Assembly: GCA_030867875.1 (NCBI GenBank)
Contig: JAOWCC010001634.1
Location: forward strand, 54,659,352 to 54,723,351
Source: Actinernus sp. WN-2022
Taxonomy: Eukaryota > Cnidaria > Anthozoa > Actiniaria > Actinernidae
Direction of reading: 5' to 3'
Length of the DNA stretch: 64,000 nt
This document shows positions 12,301 to 26,200 of this stretch, one piece after another. The position numbers and the translations under genes are program-made. The notes under the pieces are model-generated. The model ran no database searches, had not been told where the DNA came from, and worked only from the letters and a program-made list of their open reading frames with translations. The stretch's first letter is position 1. Each line of letters starts with the position of its first letter.

Positions 12301-15300
12301 GCAGATTCGGTTCCAGGCCCCGTACAGTTTTTAGCATAAAGTAGTCTATTTGAATGGCGAAAAAGAGACCTTTCCGAAGGCGGAACTGAAAACTAAATAT
12401 ACTCTTGATAATCAGAAAAGAATGAACTTTATTATTCTGCAATAAAATAAAGATGCAAAATTTGGTTTCATAAACGCTTTAAACAGCCTCTGCTAACAAT
12501 CGTATAATCTGCTACAAACCTTGACATGTACGTTATTATTGTCATGTATTTTGACCAATCTCTTATTTGTCATTTCAATATCGGTTAAATGAAATCCCGG
12601 CCTTTTCCATTTCCACCGAGCACCCACCAATCATATCTCACGATGTTATGCAAACTGACCAATCATATCTCACGATATAATGCAACTGACCAATCATATC
12701 TCACGATGTTATGCAAACTGACCAATCATATCTCACGATGTTATGCAAACTGACCAATCATATCTCACGATGTAATGCAACTGACCAATCATATCTCACG
12801 CAATTACCTAGTCATATAGTAATTAGGGTTATTTGAGTAAATATGTATCTAACGAATATTTAACCGATTCTCTTTCTGGAAGGCCCTTTCACAGACATCA
12901 ACTCGGAGGAAGTGGAGGAGGAAATCGGCTCGATGTATCGCACAGTATTTAAACTCAGTAAAACATTCGGTGATGCAGCCGCACCACGTAGAGTGGCAGA
13001 GAGCGTCAGAAGCAAGATTGACAAGTTTAAAGTTCACTTGCCACTGCTACAAATAATCTGTAATCCAGGAATCCGGAGCAGACACTGGGACCAGGTAAGT
13101 ACTGGCATGACATGTCTGCCCTTACAAAAATGAACATATCTATTTCCTAGCTACATTGTATTTCCTATCCGCATGCTAGTTGTTGCTATCTATTTCCTAG
13201 CTACATTGTATTTCCTATCCGCATGCTAGTTGTTGCTATCTAATTCCTAGCTACATTGTATTTCCTATCCGCATGCTAGTTGTTGCTATCTAATTCCTAG
13301 CTACATTGTATTTCCTATCCGCATGCTAGTTGTTGCTATCTATTTCCTAGCTACATTGTATTTCCTATCCGCATGCTAGTTGTTGCTATTTAATTCCTAG
13401 CTACATTGTATTTCCTATCCGCATGCTAGTTGTTGCTATCTATTTCCTAGCTACATTGTATTTCCTATCCGCATGCTAGTTGTTGCTATCTAATTCCTAG
13501 CTACATTGTATTTCCTATCCGCATGCTAGTTGTTGCTATCTATTTCCTAGCTACATTGTATTTCCTATCCGCATGCTAGTTGTTGCTATCTAATTCCTAG
13601 CTACATTGTATTTCCTATCCGCATGCTAGTTGTTGCTATCTATTTCCTAGCTACATTGTATTTCCTATCCGCATGCTAGTTGTTGCTATCTAATTCCTAG
13701 CTACATTGTATTTCCTATCCGCATGCTAGTTGTTGCTATCTAATTCCTAGCTACATTGTATTTCCTATCCGCATGCTAGTTGTTGCTATCTATTTCCTAG
13801 CTACATTGTATTTCCTATCCGCATGCTAGTTGTTGCTATCTAATTCCTAGCTACATTGTATTTCCTATCCGCATGCTAGTTGTTGCTATCTAATTCCTAG
13901 CTACATTGTATTTCCTATCCGCATGCTAGTTGTTGCTATCTACTTCCTAGCTACATTGTATTTCCTATCCGCATGCTAGTTGTTGCTATCTAATTCCTAG
14001 TTGATGGCACAAATCTACTATCCCTTTCTATCTGAGCAGTTTATCGGATAGTCCACAGTTATCTTTTCACTATCTTTTGGCTAGTTAATAACTATCTGTT
14101 AGAAAGATAGTTAAAAACTAGCCTATTTGAAACCTATATCTGCAAGAACACAAACCTATCCGAAAACTATCTGCATGTAAGATAGTAGAAAACTAGCCTA
14201 TCCAAAAAGTATCTGAAAATATAAAAAAATACAGATAGTAAAAAACTAGCCTATCTGAAACCTATCTGCAAGAACACAAACCTATCCGAAAACTATCTGC
14301 ATGTAAGATAGTAGAAAACTAGGCTATCCGAAAACTATCTGGAAATAATAAAAAATGCGGATAGTAAAAAACTGAAACCTATCTGCAAGAACACAAACCT
14401 ATCCGAAAACTATCTGCATGTAAGATAGTAGAAAACTAGGCTATCCGAAAACTATCTGAAAAAAAAAAATACGGATAGTAAAAAACTAGCCTATCTAAAA
14501 ACCTATCTTCAAGAAAGCAAACCTATCCGAAACCTATCTGTAAATGATAAAAATACGGATATGAAAAAACTAGCCTACCTGAAACCTACATTGCATTTGC
14601 AAGAACACAAACCAATCCAGAAACTACCTGCATTTACATTGTATGATAGTTATATATATATATATATACACCCGATCAAAAAAAAAGATGACACTCCAGA
14701 ATATATATATCCCCATACGTGTCTTTGTTGTTACCTGGGAAAGCAATACCATAGGGATCGGGACGAGTACAATGCGCAAACAATCGCTTCGTTTAGTGCC
14801 TAAATGCCTAACAATCTTTCTAAGCGCCAGTGGGTTTGGAGTTTACAAACATTAGAAATAAAGGAAAGTTAAATATCTCATAGCGCATAATTTTTTCATT
14901 GTTTGATCTTCTCTTGGGGCTTAAATTAAACAAATTTAATAAAGTACCAGTTCGCTTAGACGCTTAGTACACCTTTGCCTTAAGAAAGTTGTTTTTAGAA
15001 AAGAATTGCGGAACGCTTGAAAAGGAAAATAATTAACCATTTTTTATTAGCTTCAATAGCATAAATTCGACCTAAACAAAACGCGGCTGCCAATCTCGTC
15101 AAGTGCAAAAAAGATTAGCAGACTTCGATACAATACTGTTTGATAATCAAAATAAATACAGTAGTTTAATATTCAGTAGAGCACGCGGTTGTGAAGGTTT
15201 TTTTTATGAGTTAAAGATTTTGTATCGAAATTTTACCATTTTTTATAGGCCATGTTGAAATGTTTTTCTTCACTTCAGTAACGCTAGCGTTACGTGACGA

Positions 15301-17182
15301 CCCTTTCAACGGCCACGAAGAAGACGGGTGGAATTAGAAAGCCTTGAAATTGTAAATAATTTTGTTTTGTATAACATTTTATCAGTTGTGGTCCCTCGTC
15401 AAGTAAAATGCAAATCAAAATTATATAAAAACTTAAATCAATGTTCTTCTTCTTAGTTTGCTGAAAATTTTCCTTTTTAAAGTAACGAAATCGGTTGGGT
15501 AGACCGTGATCAAGATATTAATTTTTGAACATCCAAATAATTGTATAATATTTTCTCGCAAAATGTGTTGTTGTGTATGTCTTATATCCGAGAGTTTCCG
15601 CCGGCACCACTGTTATAAAAGCAACATTATTTCTTTCTCATCTGAACATAGAGTTGGATTCGCTTTTTAAACGTACTGAATTGTAGAACTAGAGGCTGAA
15701 GTCAGCGGTATATGCTGAAATCGATCATATCGTGCGCTCACCGGTCTGAGTAAATTTAAATTTCCGCGCTAGAATTCAAGCAAAATTATGTCATTTTGGG
15801 TAAGTGGCTAACTGATAGGATCTAATATTGCTACTTCGGTAGTTTCCAGTGAACAAAATGGATATAGGTGGAAGAGATTTCGCTATAAAACTGACTTTAA
15901 CTCAAAATAAATGTCTCAGCCGCGTGCTTTACCGAGGAACTGGTATAGACGGCTTCCTTATTTATTGAACTAGTGTCTTTTGGCCGATCATATATACGCT
16001 CGGAGTTTTCATTCTTTCGGACACGGTTATTTCTTCACCTGACAAGAATCTCGGCCGCTTTTTGTTTAAGTTAGATCATGCTACTAAAGCAAATAAAAGG
16101 TTTTGTTTTTAAAGTTTGAAGTAAGCAACATATTTTGCTTAAGAGATCTGTTTCAGAGAGCAGTTTGTTTTAGTAATTTCTTAATATAACGAATATAAGA
16201 GGCAAAATTGTCTGTAATTAATACGGAGTATTGAGAGTTTTCTAGCGTCCGATTAGGTGACTAAACCCTCTAATTGAATATATTAAAGAAACTAAAGTAC
16301 ATTCTACCATTATTGTGATAAAAAAAAAATCTCATGCAGGATTTATTTATCCGATTTTGCTACAAAAAAGGAAACTTCTCAAGAAAGTAAGGTCAATTAG
16401 AACAACACTTGCTTGATTTTGAAATATTATTTTGAAAGCCAAAATTATATCTAAACCCCTTAGCTTTTATATCGTATAGATTCGGCGGCAACAAGGCAAA
16501 TAGCCAGGTACCTAAACTTTTCGTTTTCACGGCAGTTTCGCGCGTGGTTCAACTGTATTATCTGATTTTTGCTTATAGGTGTTTAAACCCCAAGAGAAAA
16601 CCAAACAATGAAAATAAATGCTGCACTATAAAAACTTAAACTTTCGTTTGTTTCTAACATTTGTTGATTTCAAGTTCCACTAGCGCTATGAAAAATTGTT
16701 AGGCATTTAGGCACTAAACAAAGCGATTGTTTGCGCATTGTACTCGTAAAGATCCCTATGGTATTGCTTTCTCTGGAAAAACAAACACACACATGGGGAT
16801 ATATATATATATTCTGGAGTGTCATCTTTTTTTTGATCGGGTGTATATATATATATATATATATATTTACAGTCGATGCCAAAAAGGTTGTCCAGCAGAA
16901 CATAATATAATACTTTAATATCCATTGTTTTGGCCTATTGTTTTGGCCTAGACAATAGCCCAAAACAATGGATATTATAGTATTATATTATATTGTGCTC
17001 GACAACCTTTTTGGCATCGACTGTATATATACAGTCAATGCCAAAAAGGTTGTCCAGCAGAATATAATATAATACTATAATATCCATTGTTTTGGGCTAT
17101 TGTCTAGGCCAAAACAATAGGCCAAAACAATGGATATTGTAGTATTATATTATGTTCTGCTGGACAACCTTTTTGGCATTGA

Positions 17183-17220
<38 letters not shown>

Positions 17221-20200
17221 TAAGGATTCGGAGTATTTAAATTCTTGGTTGATTCATATTTCGCTCTACAATACTGTTTCGTGGGGACCAAAGTCCTCAC
17301 TCGTCAGGAGTTACTTCGTGAATCTATATATACATATTATCCCTGAACACCCTAAGTCTCTTTCAAAGTTGTTTGCACAGCACCTGACAGATCCATACGA
17401 TGTCCCAGAGGAAACACAGCCAAACACACATCTCCAGTTCGATAGAAAAAACTGGAACTCCAATCAATAATTGTTTTCTCGGTGATGATGCAATGAAGAC
17501 AGAACTGTTTCTAATAGCATGGGAACAGCCGTAATCACTTCTCTTACAAACAGACAACGGATTATAAAATCATAGTTTCCTTTTTAATGCTGACTTTTCT
17601 TAACTCTTGTTATGCCTGTAGATGAGTGAAGTTGTCGGGTTTGATATCAAGCCGGAGTCGACTACATCACTTTGCAACATGCTGGAGTATAACCTACACA
17701 AGCACACGGAGAGGTAAAACTACCCTACTGCTACTACTACTACGACGACGACGACTATAATAATAACTACGACTATAATAATAACTACACAAGCACACGT
17801 AAACTAATAATTCCTTACGATAATCATAGAAATAATACAATCATTAAATAATTAATGTTTTAACATTTACATTTTTGACATTTACATTTTATTTTGTTCA
17901 TTCCAAAAATATATACATGATAGACTGGCCCGCAGGTAGCATTAACTAATCTAGGCGGGCCATAGTCTTCAAAATTAACAAATTACAAACAGGTATGATA
18001 ACTTAACGGAGAGAGATATATAAGGGGAGAGAAAGAAGAATAAATAAGTGAGTAAATAAATAAATAAATAAATGAGTGAATTTGAGAAATAATTAATTAT
18101 GTACATGAAGCGAATTCTAACAATTATGTGCCTATTTTTTATACTTAAATGATTTGAGTTTTGAAATAATAATGGGTGTGTCAATATAAGCATCTTCTTT
18201 CTTAAGAATGTCAAATAGTATTTTGTGAAATTCTCGTTTGAATGCCTTTTTTGATAGTTGTCTAAAATCGCATGGTATCTCATTCCACAGTCTTGCGCCA
18301 ATTCTTGAGAAAGCTTTTTTTTGTACTTCAAGTCTCGAACCTTTAATGTAGAAATTTTTAGATGTAGAGGATCGTGTATTATAAGAGTGGATACTGGAAG
18401 TTTTCAAAAATAAATTTAAGATATTTATTGGTGCTAAATTGTTGGTTAATATCATACATTAAATTAGATACTGACTCACAATATAAAAAATTCAGTGGCA
18501 AAATATTTGCATCAATAAATAAGGAAACTGCATGTTCATTTCTGTTGGCAAAATACATAAAGCGGAGTGCTCGCTTTTGGAGGATTAAAATTCTGTTCAT
18601 GTCTGACTTACATGCCTGACCCCAAACAGTCAATCCATAAGTTAAATAATGGGCAATTAAGGACTGGTAAATATTCAAAAGGGTATGTAAGGGGACAAAG
18701 TGTCTTAATTTCGTGATTAACCCAACTGTTTTACTTGGTGTTTCCAGGAAAGATTTTTGTCAATTAAGACTCCAAGGTATTTTACATACTCTTTACATTC
18801 GAGGAGAACATTCTTATATTTTTCATTATCAAATATACTAATATTAGGCTGGTGTGTGAGTTTGTTTTGATATGGACTAAAAATGACAAAATTAGATTTT
18901 TTTATGTTAAGGGTTAATTTATTTGAGGTTAGCCAATTATATACTTTGTTTAACTCACTATTTACTATCAGTTCTAGAGACTTAATATTTTTGTCAGCGT
19001 AAAGTATATTAGTATCATCAGCAAAAAGATAAAAACTGAATTTATCAGAACAATTTTGAATGTCATTGATATATAATAAAAAGAGCAGCGGGCCTAGGAC
19101 AGACCCTTGGGGTACACCACAAACCGTTTCAGTTTTGTTGGATTTATGCGCACCAATTTGTGTTGTTTGAGTTCGGCCTTGAAGATAGGTAGAAAACCAT
19201 TTGTTTATAACTCCACGAAAACCGTAATGGTTAAGTTTACCGAGCAAAATACTATGGTCGACTGTGTCAAATGCTTTTTTTAGATCTATAAATACTCCAC
19301 ACGAAAATAAACGTTTATCCATGTTGGTCTGTATAGCGTTAACAATATCAAGAATTGCATGTTGCGTTGAGTGTGCTTTGCGAAAGCCATATTGAGATGA
19401 ATACAAAATATCCTTTTCCTCAATAAATGATTTCATTCTTTTGTACATCATTTTTTCAATTTTTTTATTAAAATTAGATAATAAAGATATTGGTCTATAA
19501 TTATTAGCGTCGGTCTCATCCTCCGTTTTAAATATCGGTATGATTTTTGACATTTTAAGTTTAGAAGGATACGCTCCTAATTCAATACATGTGTTGAAGA
19601 TTTTCGCTAAGATATCACCTATGGTGTTACTTGCAGATTTTAATAGTTGCGTAGGGCAAGAGTAGAGGCCATGAGATTTATTGTTTTGTATAGATAAGAT
19701 TTCCAATTTTACTTCTGCTGGTGTGATAGGCTCAAAGGGAAATGAAGTATCGGGCGATTTAGATTTACTAAGAAAATTATGGTAATGTTGTTGAGCTGGT
19801 GGTAATTTATTTGCTAATTTATGTCCCACTGATGCAAAATGTTCGTTAAAAATATTTGATATCCGTGATGGATCTCTAGTGATTTTGTTATTGTTGTTAA
19901 AATCCTTAAGTGCACAGACTGATTTAAATTTCTTTGTTTACGATTTAGTAAATTATTTATTCCTTCCCAAGTTTTTTTCATATTCGTTAAATTAGCTTCA
20001 AAATATTCATGAAAATATTGCTTTTTGCTTAGCCGTGTCAATCTGCAGATTTTGTTTCTATAAAATTTGTATTTATTTTTGTCGCCGGATGCATATAACT
20101 TATTTTTTATTTTAATTGAAACTCGTATTCCTTTAGTTATCCATGGTTTAGAAAGTTGCTTTAATTTACGATGTGAAATCGCCTTCATAGGTGCATGTTT

Positions 20201-23200
20201 GTTAACAATTTTGTTGAATCTATCGTAAAAAGAAGAAAACAACTTATCTACGTCATTAGCGCCATTAAAAATAATGTCACTCCAGTCGATTTGAGAAAGG
20301 TCGTTATTAAAACAATCGGCGGAAAACCGCGAAAAATCACGTGCTTTAGTTTTTTTGGACCTTAAATTTATCTCTAGCTGATTTCATAATGCAGAACTGG
20401 GAAAAGTGATCACTGATATCAGAAATTATATTTCCACTGACCATAACTTGGTCAGGAGTACGGTGGCCCGGTCAGGTTACCACGTTACCACGTTACCACG
20501 ATAGAGCCTATCGTGGTAACGTGGTTTTGAACGAAATTCAAAACCACGTTACCACGTTACCACGTTAGGAACCTAACGTGGTAACGTGGTTTTGAACGAA
20601 ATTCAAAACCACGTTACCACGTTACCACGTTAGGAACCTAACGTGGTTTTGAACGAAATTCAAAACCACGTTACCACGTTAGGTAAGTCCGCGTGGAACT
20701 GGGCCTCGAAGCACATGGTTAACAAAATGGCGGAGTGTAAGGAAGGCAGTGAATCGAGCGGAGATTTTCTCGGAGATTTTCATCTGTTTGAAGATGAGGT
20801 AAATCTCAACAAGCCAACTTTAAATTTTACAAGACTAACCTCATCCTGACTGCATGATATGTGAGCAACAGAGATAATATAAGCGTATATGGGTAGCCTG
20901 CAGTGAAATATTCACGTATGACGTCCTGCACTACAATACAAAAAGACCCTCCTATAAATGTAATTGTTTTTATCATATATATAAGCTTACCACTGCCACT
21001 GACAACTGATTAAAATTTAAAATGTCTCAATCGTTGAGGGATCTTTGAAATAAACACAGCAGTATATAACATGCTAACCCGTTCAAATGCGTTGATATCG
21101 GAAAATCTGGTGGAATCGGGATTCCCTGTTGACTACTGCTCAACGGAAACCATAAAACAAAAAGAAAACTAACGAAAAGACGAGGCTTTGCCATTATATC
21201 AGTCATTTTTGTCAACCATGTGCTTCGAGGCCTAGTTCCATGAGGACTTTCCTAACGTGGTAACGTGGTTTTGAATTTCGTTCAAAACCACGTTACCACG
21301 TTAGGTTCCTAACGTGGTAACGTGGTAACGTGGTTTTGAATTTCGTTCAAAACCACGTTACCACGTTAGGTTCCTAACGTGGTAACGTGGTTTTGAATTT
21401 CGTTCAAAACCACGTTACCACGATAGGCTCTATCGTGGTAACGTGGTAACGTGGTAACCTGACCGAGCCACCGTACAGGAGTGTTAACGAAAATGTTATC
21501 GATAAGAGTCGCTGAGGTATTGCGAACACGTGTTGGCTTATCAACTGTAGGAATGAGGTAACAGCTTTGTAGGGACATTCAAGTCCTCATTAATTATTCA
21601 CGAGGTATTCAGCCAATCCAATGGTCTGATTTTAATCCCTTGAGGACACTGGATACCTGGTCTAGTCCTCCTAGCAGTAACTGGAAAAGTTTCTAGTTAC
21701 TGGAACAAGTTGTTCCAGTAACTGGAAATTTTTCCAGTTACTACGAATAAATTATTGAAAAACATCATGGCATGCATAATTACTCTTTTATTTGATTGCA
21801 TTATGAACAAAAGGCAATTGAATAGCACTGATTGTTCAATTAACTTTGCTCTTCATAATAACAGTGATTAAAAGAATTTGTAGCCCTATTTTCTCGATAT
21901 TTTTTAGTTTTCCTTGCAAAATACTAAACTACCAGCAACTTTTATTTGTCTTTGATTCCTCCCGAATAATTAATGAGGAGTTGAAGTCGTTCAAAGTCCT
22001 CCAATTTCGGACTGGACGGGATTTCAAGTCCTTGCAATTAGTTCCAGTCCTCGGCTGCGCCTCGGACTGGAACAAATTGCGCGGACTTGAAATCCCCGTC
22101 CAGTCCTCATTGTCGGACTTTAAACATTACATAAGAAATCATGACTATAGCGAGAAGTTTCACTTTTTAAAAGATCTATATTGAAATCACCCATGATGTA
22201 AAGAGGCTTTCCGGTAGAGGTTAATTTTTCTATTGTCTCTTCAAAATATGATTGTAATCGCTCTGGAGAATTATGTTGTCTGTAAACGATACCACAAATT
22301 ATATTTTTCTTTTGAACAAAGGCAATTTCTATCCACATTGCTTGAAATGCTTCATTAGACTCTCTCTCTAAGACCTGATAATTAAGTGATTCATCAATGA
22401 ACATACCCACACCTCCCGAAGCTAGTGGTGTGGGCACATGTTCAAAATCATAACCAGGTATTTTAGGACAACATGCAAGTACATTTGAATTGGAAATTTT
22501 TGTTTCTGTGACTCCAATAATATTAAAGTGAAAATCGAGCTCTTCTAAAAGATGAGTTTGAAGATTTTCCAGATTACGATTTAGACTTAATACGTTATTA
22601 TGAAAAATCGAAAAAATACCATCAATTTCATTTATTGTAAATTTGTTTTTTAGCTACTCAAAGCTATGTGGGGAAAAATATCGGCTTTGGATGCGTTGGT
22701 TCAGAAGATTATTATTGGAATTTAAGTTATCATCTAAGATTGTGTTCAGGCTAAATAAGTCTAAATTATATAAACCGGACAATTTGTCTAAATTTCTTTT
22801 AGTTTGCAGATCAGTAGAAAGAGTGTTGTTAAACTGGCCATGATAAAAAGCTAAATCTCCCCTAAAGTTGAAATAAGGTAATTCTTGCAGGAATGATTTC
22901 GAAGAGTTTACTCTGTGCTTATTATTCCGCTTTTTCATTTAAGTTTGGACAGGACGAGTTTCAGATACGATAATAAATGATAACGATAATAAGATGTAAT
23001 GGTAGTTAGTCATAGCATCGTTTACAGATACAGTTTTCTCGACATGTATGTTCAGAAGACGAAACATGATTAAATCAATTAACGATAAAAAGTAGTAAAA
23101 TAACCCAGTACTTAGCTTTAATAGCTCCTGTATATTCTCATGTTCATTCATCCAATGCGTGGTATGTTCATTCATCCAATGTGTGGTATATAGTGAATAG

Positions 23201-26200
23201 GAATAAAATCCAGACTATCTTATGTAATTTCGTCCAACTAGATTATTTTTTTGTGTGATATTCACGCAAATAAAGTTGGGGGGGGGGGGGGGGGTGGGGT
23301 TAAGTCCCTTTGAAATATTGTATTCGCTCTCATTTCTCCTTCTGAACGTCAATTTGAACCAAACCAAAAGGTGCAGTGTTAAAATCACTTGAGAGCATAT
23401 CGGGTTGATAGCAAACAAATTCAAATGAGTTTTATCGAGAGGAAAATCGGTGCATAAATGACATCTAGTGTACAATTTACTGGAGACAAACACAGCAACA
23501 GACTTAGGCACCTTAACAAACACTTGAGAGCAAACATTGTTTTTCAGCCGAGGTTCCCTTTAACGCTGTTACTACATTGCGTTGCTCCGTGTAATTGATC
23601 CAGTTCGCGTCAGTGGAAGCTCGCCGGAATTTTTTGTATAAACGGATTCTTAAGCGAATTTGTCTCTGAATGTATGGATTAATCTACGGCAGCTGATTGT
23701 TCTGTAAGCGTATTTGTTGTACTGACGCATGGTTGTCAAGTACTTGTTTATACAAGCTCGCCCAATGAGGCCAGGCATCATCCACATTGTCAAAGGTGTA
23801 GGAGCTGTCCCAGGGGGATAGATTTGAGATAAAGGCCTCCTGGTCAAAATTCTTCAATGATCTGTACTCAATGGTTCTCGTCTTGTGGTTCGGGAGTTTC
23901 TGTTTCCGAGAGGAAGAATCTGACATTTCCACATCTGATACTATTGTAAGAGAGCAGCTGATTGGCTAGGCTTGAAATCTTCATAGATCGACTTGAATTT
24001 TAAGTTATTTACATAAGCAAGCCGATGACTGGATAACATTCAGCTCCTAATATAAGGGATTCACTGATTGGCTACTTCTTGAATCCGAACGAAAAATACT
24101 TGAATCCGTGCAAGAATATGTGTGCTGCCTCCGCTTTCGCTCCGGCAACAATAATTAATTAAATAATTAATGTTTGGTATGTAACGAAAAGTTAATGAAA
24201 TAGAAACCAGCCTATCTTATGTAGTTTCGCCCAACTAGAACAATTTTTTGCGTAAATACTCGCGCAAATGAAGTTCAGGGGGGCGGGGGGGGGGAGGTAA
24301 TAATAAAAATAATAACAATAACAATAATAATAACCTACAACAAGCACACGGAGAGGTAACCTACCCCACATACGATGGAGCAAATAGATGATAGTTCTCT
24401 ATGTGCTATTAAAAATATTGTACGCTAGTGATCTTGAAATTAAGCTGTGGATGCACGAGCAGAACGTGAGTGCGACTTTTCAATGCTTCAAATTGCATTA
24501 GAAAACATTTTCCGTGCTTTCATAGTGTTATAGAATCACGAGTGGAAGTTTGCGAAAACGAGAAATTTCAAGTTCTTCCAAACTTCACAAGTGTTTCTAT
24601 AACTGTATAGAAACAAGGAAAATGTGTTTTCTATTTCCTTCATAGAATAAAATTATATTTACTTGAAAAGAAACTAATTGAATTCAAGTGGGGAAGCTTT
24701 GAATATGAGGGCGTAAATGTTGAGGTCAAGTAAACAGTACCCTGGGTACCAGAGGTTCTACTGTCTCCATTCGCGAGAGTTAGGCGCCGAGGAGCGAAGC
24801 GACTCTACTGTCTCCATTCGCGAGAGTTAGGCGCCGAGGAGCAAAGCGACGAGAACCTCTGGTGGCACGGCTTGCCAATCTCACTTCCATGTTCGAACTA
24901 GTATCACATTTCTCGAATAACCGGTTTTGCAGTCATGACGTCTGTTAGCTGTCAAATACATGTTTACACTTTTCCGCACCACTGATTTGCGCTACACGTG
25001 CCGACAACTTGTGTGTTCGAAATTCAGATAATGCAAAAGACTCCACTGAAACCTGGACTGAAACCTGCTTTATAGCGAACATGCCTCGACTCTCCAGCTC
25101 TCTAATGTGTGATTCCAACAAGTGAATTTAAAGGACACGCAACTATAACAGTGGCTTTCTGAGGACAATGCAGACCACGAATCGAACGCAACGCGGGAAT
25201 CATTTCAAACACCAAAGACTTTCCCCACAGCAAAAACATCTTCTTCATGAATTTCACAATTGACTCATCTTGTTGAGGTTTGAGACTTTCGATCTCTGAG
25301 AAAAGTGACTTGAATGTTACAGAAACTGCTTCAGAGAAATACTTTTGCATGGAGTCTTCTGTCGTCATCTTGATTAAATGTAAATCCAAAACCGGTTTTT
25401 CGTTCGCTAAGTTATCTGGCCAATCATATCGACGGATATCATTCCTAATTATAACTAACCAATAATAAGCCTGGTACAAATTCTGTACCAAATTCGAACA
25501 TGGAAGTGAGATTGGCAAGCCGTGCCACCAGAGGTTCTCGTCGCTTCGCTCCGCGGCGCCTAACTTTCGCGAAGGGAGGCAGTAGAACCTCTGGTACCCA
25601 GGGTAAGTAAACAGCAACGACAAGTAAAGACAAGCGATGCAGAAGTTATTGACAAAAATGGTTTGATATCTGTGTTACAGACTCGATGAGATAAGCGGTT
25701 CGGCTAGCAAAGAGTTTGGTCTGGAGAAAGCCATGGAGAAAATGAAATCTGAATGGAATGACATGTTCTTCGAGTTTGTGCCCTACAGAGATACGGTATA
25801 GTAAATGGTTTGTGAGATTGGTGTTTTATATATCTCGCATGTCAGGATAGCCTTTTGGATTTGTCCATAGGGTGTTTCCATCTTGTCTGCTGTAGATGAC
25901 ATCCAGATGTTGCTGGATGACCACATTGTCAAAGCTCAAACTATGAGTGGATCTCCCTTCATAAAACCGTTTGAATCAGAGATTAAGGTAAAGCCATTAA
26001 CATTCTGAATGGGGGTATTAGCTTTGTCTTCTACAAAATCTAAGAACTCTTTTTCCACCCACATGCTCGTTGGCTTAAAACAAGCGTGCGCGAGCTGGTA
26101 GTGTTGAAATGTTGATAATTACGCTACGCGTATTGTTATTAATATTTTTTTTGTCTGTTTGTGTCTGTCTGACTGATTGTTACATAATTTTTTTTTTTTA

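Larger units (their letters stand above)
17861..22940 (-). mobile_element. LINE with endonuclease and reverse transcriptase, disrupted
   Basis: Read on the - strand: an N-terminal frame (22938-22654), AP-type endonuclease with TETKI and GDFNIDLL (22437-22120) continuing [10 protein letters not shown]...LIDNIF (21578-21490), a linker frame (20242-19814), and the RT domain (19829-18717) with [33 protein letters not shown] and catalytic [10 protein letters not shown]. The thumb and C-terminal frames follow (18678-18132). The 3' end near 17865 has an aataaaa signal. Two insertions split the endonuclease part (20459-21475 and about 21569-22124), and there are frameshifts near 19820 and 18700. It resembles CR1/L2/Jockey-group LINEs. 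The element is dead. Confidence 0.9.

Noticed and set aside
13141..14000. CRISPR-like regular array
   Set aside because: The 50-bp units are contiguous with no unique spacers and the context is an animal intron; it is a minisatellite.
14561..14855. Open frames with YIYIYIY stretches
   Set aside because: Translation of (TA)n next to a TIR; low complexity only.
17249..17470. 73-codon frame before exon 7
   Set aside because: No match to dynein or to any family I recognise, and splice phases of exons 6 and 7 already join.
23281..23297. G-run as a quadruplex regulatory site
   Set aside because: It is part of a repeated element end; homopolymer length in an assembly is unreliable.
25280..25465. 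+ strand 61-codon frame
   Set aside because: Antisense to the helicase-like fragment.
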